NCBI GenBank assembly: GCA_014925825.1
Contig: JACGCK010000142.1
Coordinates: 1 to 64,000 of the forward strand
Direction: 5' to 3'
Source of the DNA: Pholiota molesta
Taxonomy: Eukaryota > Basidiomycota > Agaricomycetes > Agaricales > Strophariaceae
DNA: 64,000 bases
In this document: one piece after another, positions 11,704-25,200 of the stretch
Position numbering within the stretch: the stretch's first letter is position 1
Layout of the letters: every line of letters begins with the position of its first letter
The notes under the pieces: generated by a model
Told to the model about the DNA's origin: nothing
What the model saw: the letters and a program-made list of their open reading frames with translations, nothing else
Databases searched by the model: none
Made by a program: the position numbers and the translations under genes

Positions 11704-13400
11704 TGCTCGCTCCGTCGAGCGAGGAGGGTTCGGGGGTGGGGACGGCGGATGATGGGTGGGTGGGAGAGAGCTGTCACTCGTCGCTCGCTCGAGCCACTAA
11801 ACCCTAACCCATCTCTCCCCGTTTTTCACACGTGGCCCCACTCAACAAACCACCGCTCCCACGCACCGCGCCTCAAGTTGACGACGTTGCCTCCGCCTGT
11901 CTCTCTCATTAAATCCCTCTGGAGACTCTCCACGTTGGCCAAACGTTGACGACGTTGCCTCCGCCGATGTTGGCTGTAACATGTAATCTCTACGGTTTGA
12001 CTACCAGCATACCCTCTTCTACTACCCATTCACTTCGGTGCTCTAATTCTCTTTGTGCTGCATGTATTTCAAACTGTATTCATCGAATTCAGCGAGATAG
12101 TTCGTACTCCAGAAACCTCGCAACATCGTATATGCTTATAAGTACATCCATTTTATTCTTTTAACTTCGGGAAGGGAGTCGTCTCTGCTGGAAATTGATA
12201 CGGTGAGTCTGCAAGACTCTCGCGGATATCCCATTTTGTTAGGTCCATGCTAGCCGTTTACGGTATGGCAAGATGCGAGCCACCCACCATGCCACTGACT
12301 GAGGGCCGACAGCTGAGTGAACGCCCTTCGCTTCCGCACCACGTACCGGCGATCGCCACGTGCACGCCGCTATGCGCCCTTCTCAGCTCGACGTGCTTCA
12401 AAGGCTCCTCTCGTTAAATCCTCTCTGGATACCGTCTACGATGTAGTCCAGTACCCACCACACTCCTGGTATCGCGCACTCGTACATGGTGCATACTCGC
12501 CGAATCCAACTCTAGCAGGGTTCACCTTTGGTACACAGCATCAGACAGGCTTTTTGCCCTTCTACACCAGTTTCGCGGGAACGTCCGTCTCTCGTGCATA
12601 GTATCTATCAGAAGGCTTGGCCTAAACATTGGCTACACTTTTTCGAGGAGTTTCCTTCCGAGCACAGCGGGCGTCATCAGAATATCTGAAATTTATTCAG
12701 ACTTACGTGAAGAGAATAGCCACTGCTCAGTGCTGCGAGCGACGAGCACTGTTATATACGGAAGCGTCGTCCTAATGCGCAGATGCTGGTGGTACAGGCT
12801 GTATACGTTCATTTCGAGGTCGGATTCATAACTTCTCCGTATTTCAATGGATATCTAGTAGACGTTGCTAAAATGACTTGCGTCCGTGATTATTAACTGT
12901 ATTCAAATTCGCGGTCGACCAAAGTGAGAATAACATTGCCTATATATCAAGTACGATGATAGCATTTCCTTGAGGTTTGGAACCACAGAACATGGAACGA
13001 CATGGTTTGGATCCGTTTGTACCAAATAAAGCTCCAACTGTCGGTATCGCTGGACATGTCAATGGTTTGATTTCTGGGGCACCGGCTAAACGGTGCATGC
13101 CGTGTTATAGGTTCTGATCTATCTAAAATAAGCGCTGGCATACCTTAGTCTGCTGTCTAACATAGAACATTCTGCCACGGTCTTCGGCGTCGCCAATGCA
13201 GGAAGAAATTCTGGTTCCCCTTACACGACATGCGCTGATAATATTGTCCAACTACGCGCATAGCATTTAAATTTCGTTGACAAGAGGAAGGCGTAGGGAC
13301 CAAGTACGAAAGTCGGTTCGTTCGCGATCGGTCCAGCTGTTTTAATGTTTATGACATTGTAACCGAATCTCAAAGCTGTGTGCGACAAGGGTAGCATATT
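11704..13400. other. No gene recognised
   Basis: Upstream of the FHA gene. A small direct repeat (gttgacgacgttgcctccgcc) occurs at about 11876 and again at about 11946. The open frames on both strands are short and unrelated to families I know. Confidence 0.35.
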
Positions 13401-13409
13401 TTTTGATTC

Positions 13410-13905
13410 GAATTCTAAATATAACGAAGCCCGTGTACAGGTTTGATGTGCAATAATGTTGCCCGGTGGAATAAACAGTTCGCTCAATGTGCTTGTCGAC
13501 CCACTCACATTGATCACCCCGCTTTCCATGGAACCCAAGTCGACTGACAATGCACGCATGTTCGACGACAACAACGTCATCTCTGGCGGAAGATTTACTA
13601 TCGCCGAAAATGTCTACTAGAAATGTCAGTTATACGATGCAGTGTCATTGAATCTAAAGGCAGTGCGGTACAAAGGTCTATCCTTTGAATGGGATTCTAA
13701 ATATAATGAGAGTCGAGGCCCGTGTACAGGTTTGATGTAAGTACAGCAATGTGGCTGGTGGAATATAAAGTCCGCTCAATGCGCATGTCGACCCACTTAC
13801 ATTTATCACCCCGCTTTCTATGGAACCCTCGTCGACCGACAATGCACGCATGTTCGGCGACAACACCGCCATTTCAGGCGGACAATTTACTATCGCTGAA
13901 AATGT
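13410..13905 (+). repeat. Tandem duplication of the NLR leader exon
   Basis: Two copies of about 200 bp, roughly 13410-13615 and 13690-13905, start at ttctaaatata and share most bases. Read on the plus strand each encodes ME..STDNARMF followed by NVISGGRFTIAENV in the first and TAISGGQFTIAENV in the second. This is the Gly-Gly-x-Phe leader found before NACHT domains elsewhere in the window. Only the second copy is next to the NACHT exon. Confidence 0.75.
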
Positions 13906-15686
13906 GTTCCATGTCAATGGTACTAAAGGCGAGTGATCGTGTACACGACGTATGATTAACAACTGCTAATGTGCGAGTAGCTTCTCCGTTCGCGCATTTG
14001 CAACAGCGGGTCGCGAGTGCTGCATTCCATAGTTCTGCGCAGCGTGTCGACCCTCCTAGATGCCACCCGGACACTCGCGTTGCAGTCCTGCAGAAAATCT
14101 ACGACTGGATTATCCAATCGGAATTTCGCGAAGAATGGCTGTTATGGTTGAATGGCGCCGCTGGCGCAGGCAAGTCCGCCATCATGCAATCAATCGCCGA
14201 ACGATGCGCCCAAGCCACTATGTCCATTGCTAGTTTTTTCTTTTTTAGATCAGACCCAACTCGGAATACGATAGCGCCATTGATCCCTACGCTAGCTTAC
14301 CAACTCATCCAAACCATTCCGATGACTTCCGACTATATCCTCACAAGCATCGAGCACAATCCGCTTATCTTCGAACAATCGCTGCAAGTTCAACTGCAAA
14401 AACTCATCATCGACCCCCTGCTTCGCATACCTCCTGATTGGCGACAACTTTTCGTGGTCTTTATTGACGGTCTTGACGAATGTGATAATCGAGCCCATCA
14501 AGCTGAGCTAATCAAGGTGCTCGGCGATGTATCTCGCGGCGAAGACAGCCCTGTTTTATTTCTAGTCAGCGGTCGTCGAGAGCCTCAGATCGAGGCAGCA
14601 TTCGCGCAGATGCCAGTGGCTGGCCTTCTCCGTACGGTGCCGCTGGACGCGATACCAGCTTCGGACGATATCAGGCGATATATCGACAAGAAATTCAGCG
14701 ATATCAGGGAGACGCATATACGCAGACACTTACTCCCACCCAATTGGCCACAGATATCAGACGTCGAAGAGATTGTAACGAACTCTTCTGGTCAATTCAT
14801 CTTTGCCTCCGTTGTCATGAGCTACGTATCATCCCCTCGCGCCAACCCTGCAGCTCAATTTGAGATTATCCGCGGTATCCGTTTGCGCCATCCCTCTTCA
14901 GAGAATCCATTCGCTCATCTCGATGCTCTCTATCAGCACATATTCTCGCAGGTCGAGAACCTCGATATGGTGCTCGACATCATAGCGTATGTTTGGCTCA
15001 GAGAACAATATCGGATCTCGGATATCGAGGACCATTTTGGCTAGACACCGGCGATGTCGAAGTTTATTTCGCCGATTTGACACCCCTTATCCACTGCGAG
15101 CACAGCGAGCGTCATAAGGAGGACAAGCTGAATTTCCTCCATGCATCACTCCGCGATTTTCTCCTTAACAAAAGCCGCTCAGATCAGTATTATATTGATC
15201 TCGAGGTCTACAGGACGAAGCTTTTATGCGCCTTCCTGGAGAGGCCTCTTGTAACATTAGAACCACTGGAGATCCCCGATTTAAAGAAGATGAAGGTCAG
15301 ACAAACGGAGCGGATATGTGCGATACAAGAGCTCCTCACCAAGGTCAAGCCGTCAGAGCAACTCAGCAACGCGTTCGTGAAGTTTCATTCTAGTTATGCA
15401 GATTTCCTGGTAGGGCTATACTCTAAACCTTGTTTGTTCTGCGAATGCTGATATTTTCCTATTTTAGGATGCTGGTTTTGATATCGCGAACATCTTTGCT
15501 CTGCGGTATATAGGGCACTGTGTCTCCATAATCAGGGTAGGGAAGTTAGAAAATGAGCTCGCTGTGGATTTTGTGTCCGGCATCAGAGACGTGGGAATTC
15601 GCAAAATGGTAGTCCGGCAAACTATCGGACACCCGTCAAATTGGTGGGCTAGGTTTTCTCGTTTCCTGAGGCGGGTTTTTTCTTAA
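13820..15686 (+). CDS. NACHT-domain NLR-like (STAND) protein, copy 1
   Basis: The leader exon starts at 13820 (MEPSSTDNARMF, then TAISGGQFTIAENV). An intron separates it from the main exon, which runs FAHLQQRVASAAFHSSAQRV into the NACHT domain: Walker A GAAGAGKSAIMQ, FFFFRSDPTRN, Walker B VVFIDGLDECD, and the Arg-rich SGRREPQIE sensor-like segment. After the NTPase come NPFAHLDALYQHIFSQVE, VYFADLTPLI and FLHASLRDFLLNKSRS, the helical/winged region of these basidiomycete proteins. There are no WD40, ankyrin or TPR repeats. An intron at about 15411-15468 leads to a last exon ending RFSRFLRRVFS at 15686. The frame is broken at the T run 15035-15038; one more T gives DHFWLDTGDVEV. Fungal STAND proteins are thought to act in non-self recognition and cell death; that role here is inference. 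Further 5' exons are possible. Confidence 0.8.
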
Positions 15687-16864
15687 CGTTTACTTTTTAA
15701 CAATAAACATTTTCTTCCTTGATCTTGAAAAATCCGCAGCGTATGGTGTTCGAGAACCGCAAGGTTCACTGGACATTTGCTTTTGCCCTTGACGTAGCCG
15801 AGTCACATTGACATGAAATGAGGAAAGCCAAGTTCCAACGGGAGGTAGGCGAATCAACATGTACGAGTAACCTAAAGACTGCGACGGACTCGAAAACAAT
15901 TGATCGAGACCCCCCGCGAAGACATTGACAAATTTTTGAGTGAAGATGACCGACCCGATCTCCTACAATTTGGATCTGACGAGATGGTGCAATTTTGCGA
16001 GCGTCTCTTTGAAGCGATCGGATCAGCAGAACTGAGCGCTGAGGTTGGTTGAAAGGTGTTTCGTCAAATGCTGGAACATGCTGTAGAGGGCAACTAAACC
16101 AATGAGGTAGCCAGTTTTCAGAGATCATGTTTAAATATACTTGTAGTGCTATGGGTGGTCATGACTCGCTGCATTTCGGCTAATGTATATGAGCTTCACA
16201 CATGTCAACAGTTTTCTCAAGTAAATAACACGTCTATATATTTATCTGGATTGTTTTCGAAGCCCACTAAGTATACCGTGCGGTGCTACACATTTCGCGC
16301 ACTCGTACGGCGGCAACGAAGTCGTCGGAAGTCGACTTGGAAGCTGCGCCGAATGCCTCTGACGCTTCTTCGGTGTCTGATGCTTCAGCCAACTAATTAT
16401 ACGTCATTAATGTGCTCGTACTAGATATAACTACACCGTTGTCCTTACAGACATGCTGAACGAGAGAATGGATATACATCAAAACAGCACTGAAAAAAAA
16501 ATAGCAGCAGCAGTAAACGAATCCATTAGAAGTGATCGACTGTCATCACTCAAGGAGTCTGTAGAAGAGACCAGCAAACGAATACATAGGTAAGTAAATC
16601 AGTCGCTTGACACGCCCAAAACGAAATGAAGATCGAGAAAATCAAATAGGAAACAGGCAGAGCACAGATACATAGACACATGCAACTAGATAGATAGAAG
16701 AGCACATAACCGAGAGGTGTTTGTTAGCGGCGAAGTAATACAACAATTCGTTAGATTTCAAAAAATTCCGTCTGTCTTTCTTTCATCCATCCATCCTTCC
16801 TTCATTCATCGAGGCCAAACCGAAGCCGCGTCAGCCAGAGCAAGCAAGCCGCGTCCAGCACCCA
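15687..16864. other. Intergenic, no gene seen
   Basis: Lies between the 3' end of NLR copy 1 and the stop of the GRGGxGNI-repeat gene. Short open frames on both strands show no recognised domain. AT-rich with short purine runs. Confidence 0.35.
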
Positions 16865-18389
16865 CTACGCCCGCTGCTGCGACCGCGACCGGTCCCGCGA
16901 CCCCGTCTCGCGCACGATGTTGCCCACGCCGCCGCGCCCCGTCGACTCGTACTCCGGCGCATCGTGCGCGTGCCTTTCGACGGCGGGCTCCGGCGCGTTG
17001 CTGATGTTCGCGATCCCGCCGCGCCCGGTGGAGTGGCTGTAGGTAGTGAGGAAGGGAGAGAAGGAACGGTTAGTTATGTTTACTTCTTTTCAACGGAGAA
17101 GACACGCAAAAAAAAAAAAAAAAGATGGACGAGAGCGAGAAGCAACGACATCCAGACAAAACGGGCAGACGACACGACGAAGGCGTACGCGCGCCATCGC
17201 AGCCGCACAACACCGCATCCCTCAGAAACCCAACAGCAACAGCAGCAGACCCGCGACGCGAAGCAACACAACCATAAAGCAACCAACGCAACCACCAAGC
17301 AAAGCAAAAAAAAAAAACGCAAAACTCACTAAACACCACCCCCACCCCCCACCCTTTTCCGCTCCTCCTCATCAATCACATCCGCCCTTACCCCGTCCCC
17401 TGGGTAGATATTCCCCGCCCCGCCCCTCCCCGTCGAGTGCACCGCATGCACCGCGTGCGTGACGTGCGCGGACCCGTGCGGGCCCGGCGAGACGCCGGTG
17501 CGCGACGTCGTGGTGCTGAGGGCGGGGTCGCGCGAGCGCGAGCGGTTGATGTTGCCGATGCCGCCGCGGCCGCTTGAGAACTGTCAGGTGTGTGCGGTCA
17601 GTATACTGTGTACCTAATGTAGACCTCGTGGATAGGGTGGATAGCGGGGATTGGGATGAGGGCGTGGATGGGGGAGGGAAGGAATGATGGCGCAGAGGCG
17701 TCATCGTGTGCATGTCAGGAATGACGCGTACGTGACACGCCGCCGTACGGAATGGAATGGAATGCGCCACCAAGCCACCATGCAAGTACAGCGCCCGCGC
17801 ACGTAGATCCGCCCATGCGGATCCGTACCGAGCCCCAAACCCCAGCACAGCCCGCAGAGAACAGCACACCATCCCAGCTACAGCCGCACCGCAGAGGCAC
17901 AGAAACAGGCAGAGGCACAGACAGAAACAGGGGAAGGAAACACTCACAGGTGCATTCTCATGCGCCGCCGCATACTCCCTAATCACCTCCTGCTCCACCT
18001 TATCCTGGGCAGGACGCACCCGGCTCGCATCGCGCGAGGGCGAGTGCAGGTTGCCCGCGCCGCCGCGGCCAGTCGAATACACCTAACAGCGGTAGCGGAA
18101 GGCGCGATCAGCGAGCACCCGGTGGAGGGTGGGGTGAATAGGATACGCACCTGGTTAGGCGACGCAAGCGCCTCGCGCCCGCGCGTAACAGAAAAATCGT
18201 CCGGGCCCGTGTCCGGGCGCGCATCGCGCGACACGGACGCCTGGCGGATGTTGCCGATCCCACCACGGCCTGTAGACTGCTCCACGTCAGGGCATGAGCA
18301 TCATGTGGAGAGGGGAGAGGAGGAGAGAAGGGGAAGACACGTACGAAGGCTTCGCGGCCACGCGAGAGCGAGCGTTCCTGGTCTGTCAT
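16865..18389 (-). CDS. GRGGxGNI-repeat protein (DUF3602-type)
   Basis: Starts MTDQERSLSRGREAF and splices (intron from 18346, gtacgtgtc) to an exon with STGRGGIGNI. The motif then recurs as STGRGGAGNL, SSGRGGIGNI, STGRGGAGNI, STGRGGIANI and STGRGGVGNI, separated by low-complexity Ser/Arg/Asp-rich linkers (SRDARPDTG, SRSRDPALS). Six copies in one protein are characteristic of the fungal DUF3602 family, whose function is unknown. Each exon carries one or two copies, and introns lie before the motif in nearly every case, suggesting growth by exon duplication. The C-terminus is SRDRSRSQQRA, with the stop at 16865-16867. Frames agree across all joins and no break was seen. Confidence 0.85.
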
Positions 18390-19035
18390 GGAGGAAGTGG
18401 ATTAGTAATGGGTTATGGGACGCAAGACTGATAAGCGAAGCAGGTGGGGTTTATATACGTGCGCCACAGAGGCTGGGATAAGGGCACGGACGAGGCAGTG
18501 ATCAGCCAGGCACGGATGATGACGATGACAATTGGCGGATCCACCACGGCGTCAGAGGGTGTCCGATGCGGTCGATGGAATGGATGGATGGACGCGAAGA
18601 GATCCAGAGCGCACCCACCCGTGCTCCGTCCGTGACATGGCTGCGGGGCCTGGGGCACACAGCCCCGCCCGCCCTCGCACACCCAGCGGGCCTGGGACTC
18701 TGCGACGCCCGTCTGCAGCGCAGGCGGTGGGAATGGAAGAAGATGATCCACAGCGAAACCAAGGCACACGGGCTCGGCGCACGATAAGATAAGGGAGCTC
18801 GAGCGGCGGACGGAAAGATAACGGACGGGGGCGGGGAGATAGGGCGAGCCCTGGCACCGCGGTTTCCTTATCTCTTATCGCCCCCCGTCCCCCTTATCCC
18901 ACAACCACCACCATCTCCTCCACATCCACCAGCCCACACCCACCGCCTGCGCATCCCAAGCCGCGCACGCACGCAAAAAACCCGACCCACGAAAGAAAAA
19001 AGCTGGGGAAGGAAAACGAAAAATTGACGACTCAC
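18390..19035. other. Upstream region of the GRGGxGNI-repeat gene
   Basis: No gene recognised. The region contains a C-rich stretch near 18880-18960 and several overlapping open frames on both strands, typical of GC-rich promoter DNA. The possible first exon at 19036-19244 may splice into it. Confidence 0.3.
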
Positions 19036-19244
19036 ACGAGACAGGGGGCGCCGCCACGGTCGACGCGCTCTCCATCGAATACCGCCCCTTCTCCACGGAA
19101 CTCTCGCTGTACTCCCCCTCCTCGCTCCTTCGTCCGCGTGGCTCAGCGTGCGGCTGAGCTTCGCACCAGCGCGGTGATTTTTTCGCCCAGCGTCGTGCGG
19201 CGGGTCGGCGAGCGCGAGCCGGATGAATGACGGTCCGCCAGCAT
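19036..19244 (-). CDS. Possible first exon of a small unrecognised gene
   Basis: ATG at 19244 gives MLADRHSSGSRSPTRRTTLG followed by EKITALVRSS. The conserved-looking stretch EYSESSVEKGRYSMESAST follows in a different phase and ends at a good donor (gtgagtcg, 19035 downwards). One base lost between the two parts would account for the phase change. The region is upstream of the GRGGxGNI gene and could be a separate gene. I do not recognise the family. Confidence 0.35.
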
Positions 19245-22200
19245 TTTCAGAATTTTTGGGTTGAGGTCGATTGGGTATCCGGTGCAGTTGGGTGTGGTGG
19301 TGGTGGTGGTGGTGGTGATGTGGATGTGGTGGTGGACGTGGGGTGTGGGGTATGGTGCAGCGGACCTTGGGAGGGCCCCAAACGGATTTGGAAGGTGCGT
19401 GAAGGCTTCGCCACGATTACGACAAATGCGGTATGTGCGCCGGCAACGAGCGGCTGGGCGGATCTTGGCGCGTCACGTTGTTTCCAATTGAACGCACGTT
19501 CACAGTTGACGTGACTGGACTGGGCTGCGTTGGGCTCCCTAGTGCTCGATGGCTCGACGTCTCGTCGGTGGATGGGATCGAGGGGCAGACGGGCAGGCAG
19601 TGGGGTATGTGGGGACAGGAGCGAATACCCAAAAGTCTCAAGCGCTCCTCAGCTATTTCAATTACCAGCCGAGCCCCGTGGGCGTCACACCATTCCCATT
19701 TTTTTCCGTTTCCTAAATTCATTCCCGAATACAAAACCTCCATCCACCTTACCATCTCCCCTGCACCCCTGGCTTCACACAAGGAATGGCGCCTTTCGCA
19801 GCAGCCGCCTGGATTGTGACGTTTGTACGTTCTCGCACCAGACTGTGCCCTTCGCACGTCGCCCGCACGCGCCATCCAGCGTGATCATGGCGCGTCGTGA
19901 TGCATGGTTGCACGGGGCCACCCCCTCCATGCTCCGTGATTGGCTCGCGCCGCCACCACCAGCCAGCCACCGCATGCCCGTCCGTTCGTCCTCTGTCCTC
20001 CCTCTCCCATGCCCTTCCTCTCATGCCCTTCCCCGCGCGCTGACGCCTGCTCCCATGCCATACCGGCGTTCCAGGCCCACTGCCGCCTGTCAGGGCGTTC
20101 GTTCAAACGTTCGCCCATGCACCCATTCGCGTGTGGGCACGCACGCCATCCGCCCGGTCATTCGCGCATTCGACATTCGAACGTTCAATGACCCCATACA
20201 TAGGTAGCTGGGACATCAATTCCATAACGCCATCCATTCCATAACGCCATCTCTTCCTTCCGGTTCCCATTCCCATTCCCATTCCCAGCCACCCCCTGCC
20301 CCCGGCATCTGGCGCCTCGCTACTGCGTGTCCCGTGGCACACCCCCGTGTCCACTGCGGCGTGACATCCGATTGAATGCCCCATCTTTTCGCCTGCGCAG
20401 GATTCGACGGCTGGGATTGAATATGCGACGTGTTGTTTCTCGCACCGCCGGCATGGCGTCTATTATTCGCGTGCACGTTCGCTGACTCGAGGTGATTCGA
20501 GCGACGAGCACTGCGGCTTTTGACATCCGGATTACGCGATGATCGCCACCATTCCTGAGCGCGAATACGGTACGTCCTCAGCGCCCATCCTCCAAGCCCA
20601 TCCCGAGTATAATGAACGTCTGAACCCAGGCTTCGCCACCAACACCGGCCGGATCTGCTACCCACACGCACGCACACCCGTATGTATACGAAGCCACCAC
20701 CACCACCACCATCATCCTTCGGCTGGATTCTGGGGTGCGTTGTTACCGACCGATGGGATTCTATTCTCAAGTCAAAAAACATTGATCTATGGAAGTATAG
20801 ATGACACGCGCGCACGTCATGTGTCGTCGAACTGACGTTGGAATGTGTATATATCCTAAAGTACTGGAGGACGCGCCCTAGATTTTGCAACTCCGATCTC
20901 GATGATCGTCGGATCAAGGCTTCCTTCCTCTTTTTCATTTGTTCTTGTTCGCTGGTTTTCGTGGAGAAGCCCGGGTGGTGATGTGCGATGCGGCTTCTGG
21001 GTGCGTTTCTGGCTCTGTTTTCGGGCTTCTGGCTTCTGGCTTCGCGGCGATCTGGGTTCGCTTCGCACCGTTTCTTCCTTCTCCCCGTCCCATCTCTTCT
21101 TGTGCTGTACGTTTACCCGCGCCGACTTCGTCCTACTGCCTGTCCCATCCCATCGCGCGCTCGTCAAGTACACCTCACCCGTCTCCGTCCTGTCGCAAAC
21201 AATCAGCGCCTCACGAGCTCCAGCGTCCAAGGGCGCCGATGTCCGCGCGTGGCGCACGCTGTACGGGCGCCCGTACGGGCGTGCGAGAGAGTGATGGCGC
21301 TCGGATGGGGATAACGATGGGCGCAGACACCGAGGGTCGTCATGATTCCCGGCGCAGGAATGGATATCTTCTGTCGCGGGTACGTGATTCCAGCGCTCGT
21401 CTTCTCTTTTTTGTTCCCGCCGCCGACTGTCCACCGCCCGTCGTGATGTATACACACCTACGCCGTCCCTCGCCGCGCTCCATAACACTTATATTCATAT
21501 GTGCGGCCGCGGAACAGCGAGTCACTATTGTCCGTCACCGAACGGCGGTGTCAGCGTACCAGCGGTGGGACTTTCTTACCAGCGGAGGGACTTTCTTGTA
21601 CATCGCGCGGCTCCGCGAGGATGCATCTGCTGGGTGGTTCGACGGTGGATCAGCAGCCACGGGCGCTGTCCATCGCTATTTGACCCATATATAGCGTCTT
21701 CTAGTCGCGCGATTACCTGGCTGTGCACCTGCTGCGTGCGTGGAGGGTGGGGTGTCGTCTCTTATTGGTTTATTTCGTGTCGTTTCATTCATGCCCTACG
21801 ACACCTGCTTCTGCACGCAGCGGTGTCTCTGGAAATACTGGACCTGCGTCTCGGGGTGATGCCATCGACCTCTTATTTCTTGATTTTGGTTCTGATCTTC
21901 TCTTTCTTTCCTTCGTATAACATCTACACCGCCGTCCTTCCCCGTTAAAGACTCGTCCTCCTCTTCGTCTCCATTCAGTCGTCATTCCGACGCAAATCCA
22001 ACCACTCTGCGATGCGCATCTGGTCGGTGGTCAAAGTCTTGTTGAAATGGCGGCTAGATGGCGCACAGGATGGGGAGGGCAGCCAAGCACGCCGAGATGC
22101 GTTTCTGTTATGCGCTATGACTCTCGAGTGGGATGTCTGAGCTGAGGCATTTGGAACTTTCGGCGTCCGTCATCGCCGACCTGGACACTATTTTTTGAGC

Positions 22201-25200
22201 GCCCGCGTCAATGTATTCATGCCCCTCCATCTCGTTTTTGACCGCCGTACAGGGCAAGATATGTCTAAAATATAGACAGTCGTCGCGCATCAATTCACTC
22301 GTCTTGTATATACGTGGTAGACGAAATATATCCATGACCAAGTCAGCCGCTCCCATTCAAACACCCTGACTCTTTGGACCTTGCGCTCGACTTGTAGGTT
22401 CCTTACAATACTCCGTAATGGAATTTGTGCCTGTGAGCGCTCAGCTCAGCCTGTGTATATACCCCCCACCAGCCGTGACACGTCCATTTCTGGGGTTATA
22501 AACTGCATAAGCTGCACCGATCAGGCTATTAGCACCGCCGGCACAAGTGGGTCGCATGATGAGGGATGTACTTACAGGTAATGACCTTCTCCTTCTAACG
22601 CCCCCTTCTCTGGCTTCTTTCCTCGTTCGCTCGCTCGCTATAAACTGGCCTTGCTATTAGTGTCTCGCTAAATTAAGCGAAGATGAACTGGGAGCACGAA
22701 TATGCACACCCTAGCTTGACATAATCGGGCTTCCTCGTGCGTCGCGTTCGCAGTGGCTGTTGCCATTATTTATTCGGTACGTGGGTGCACAGTGCGAACG
22801 TGGGCTGCAAACGTTGCTTGAAGACGGCATATCGGTGACTTGGCGCCCACGGTCTGGAGATGGCGCTTACGTGCTAGTCAGGACTCGTCATCGGCTCTGC
22901 GCAGCTTGATGTTCTATTCTGTTTACGCCGTCTACTCTTATCTAACGCGCACGAAATATGACTTGTAAAATTCTGACGTGGGACCTTGATTGTTGTGGTA
23001 TCTACGACGATGGGCTCCTTGATAATGTGGAATGGCCCTGTGCTTGTACTCATATATAGTGTAGTTCTTTCTTTGCACTAATTTGGAACTCTTCTCTGAA
23101 CTAATTTGGAACTCTTTGTGCTCTCCCAACCATTTCCATAGCCAGTTACCGTGACATTATACTCGACATAAGACGGAATTCATCGTCCTTCAGCCATCTA
23201 ATCCAGAACGGGGAGGTAAATCGATGATTGATGTACCAATCAAAAGTGCATTCTCGCAAAATGCGGTCAGTTGTAACACACCATATATGACAGCCAAACA
23301 TCTGGCATACACACCCTATGTCAGGCAGAGTCTCTTCTTCGGAGGCTGGCATCGTCAAGCTTGCTCTTCATGATGTTATACCACCTAGGATATTTTCCCA
23401 ATCTGGTCTATGGAGCGAGTGGATATCAGATGATTTGCGACCTTGTAGCTTTTGAGCCTGAATTCTTGATTTAAAGGTACTTCATCGTGACGATATTAGA
23501 GGAGTTAGGAGGGCTATCGGCCGCCAGATATGCGTTACCCGCTTGAACGCTTTCGCACTGTTCGCGGTGCCAGTGAAAACAGCACCGTCAGCAAACCGTC
23601 ACGCTCAGTAAATCGCAAAAGTCCGGTCCAGTCATGTATATGTCCGTTGCCTGTGCGATTTCTGTAATTTTGGTCATGTAATAGTCAGAATTCCCGCATG
23701 CACTGATGGCATCATTATACGAGATGCTCACTCCTGCATCCCAGCTGCATCCGTCATGTATATGTCAGGTATTGGTCGTGTCTTAACGTCTTGTTATAGT
23801 CTGGTCAACCCCACGTCAGCGGCACCCTGGCAGCACCACAATCAAATCACAAAGTCCAAATTTCACTAAGTCCAACTTTGGCAGATGGGAATTTGATCCC
23901 GTGATGCGGTTCAAGTGCGAATAACTTTGAACTTGCCTTGGAAGCTCATTCATCTCCTCAGCTAAGTGCCTCGACCTGGCCTCGACTGTGCCACCAGCGC
24001 CACCACATTCAGAGCTCCGTTAGAATGCTAACAATCGAATCTAGGACGCATTGACAATACCACGCAACATGTCCACGTAGCTAGCACCCCAGCCAGCGCT
24101 GACAAGCTGGATGTTGAGGACATGCCACGCAGGGCCACTGGGAGATTCGCTATCTGCAACTGACGGTGTACGAGACTCTCGCATGGACACGCCGCACGTA
24201 TAGCTGCCATCTCCAATGTCCACCATGCCTTGATTCGGCCTCCGGCTTCCACCGTACCGCACATATAATCATGCCACCTGCTTTGCCGAGCCGCCTCGTC
24301 CCACAACTGTTCTGTCAATGCCCATCACACAAGCGCTATCGGATACCGGCTGGGGGCCAGGGCTTTACTGGCTTGATGGATGGAAAAGGTAGCTGGCGCA
24401 TCCAACCACTGGCACACTGCGCAGCCTGTAAGTGTACAATGTACTTCCGGAGACCACTATCCACTAATATGGATTCACAGTCATGGGCATGAACATGAAC
24501 ATGCACAACGGGGCCGCGGCGGAAGAGACCATCTAGCTGGACGACGTGTTCGACACGTCCTTCCTCGCAGACGGGTCAATAATGTAGCCTTTACCTCGAC
24601 AAACAAGCTTGAAGCAGCCAACAAAGCAAGGTATGTTTTTGACGATCAGAATTTCCGTAATACATACACTCACTACGGTGGTGGCACCAGATTTCATCTC
24701 CACTACCTTGAAAGACTCGCACTGTAGGGCCCAACCAGCAGCCGTTCGCCTCAAATTTCAGAAAATGGTTCGTTGAGTCCCTTTTTGCAAACATTCAAGC
24801 TTCCAATAGGTGCTCATTATGATTTTTATAGCTTGATGAGCAGAAAGAAGACAGAAAGACCTCGCTGGAAACTTCAACTTGAGTATTAGACTCCGACGAT
24901 TATTTTCTGCATCTCGATCTCTATTGCAAGCCTATATCTTTGTAAAATGAAATCTACTTATCATAATCTACTTTGTGCTATGGAAACGGCATCGATGGGA
25001 AAGTAAGAAATTGAGCAAGCTACAAGTTATCAGATACCGGACCTTTATCTGACTTGAGGCCGACTATGAGCACAAATATAACTGACTGATAGAGAGAAAG
25101 AGCATGACTATACACTGACTTTCAAAGGAGTCAAATTGAGAGAAGCCCGACCAAAGCCGGACTTTGGCCTGACTACAAACCTGACTGTAGCTGGACTAAA

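Noticed and set aside
11800..11812. Telomere-like ccctaaccc
   Set aside because: A single unit only, in ordinary intergenic DNA.
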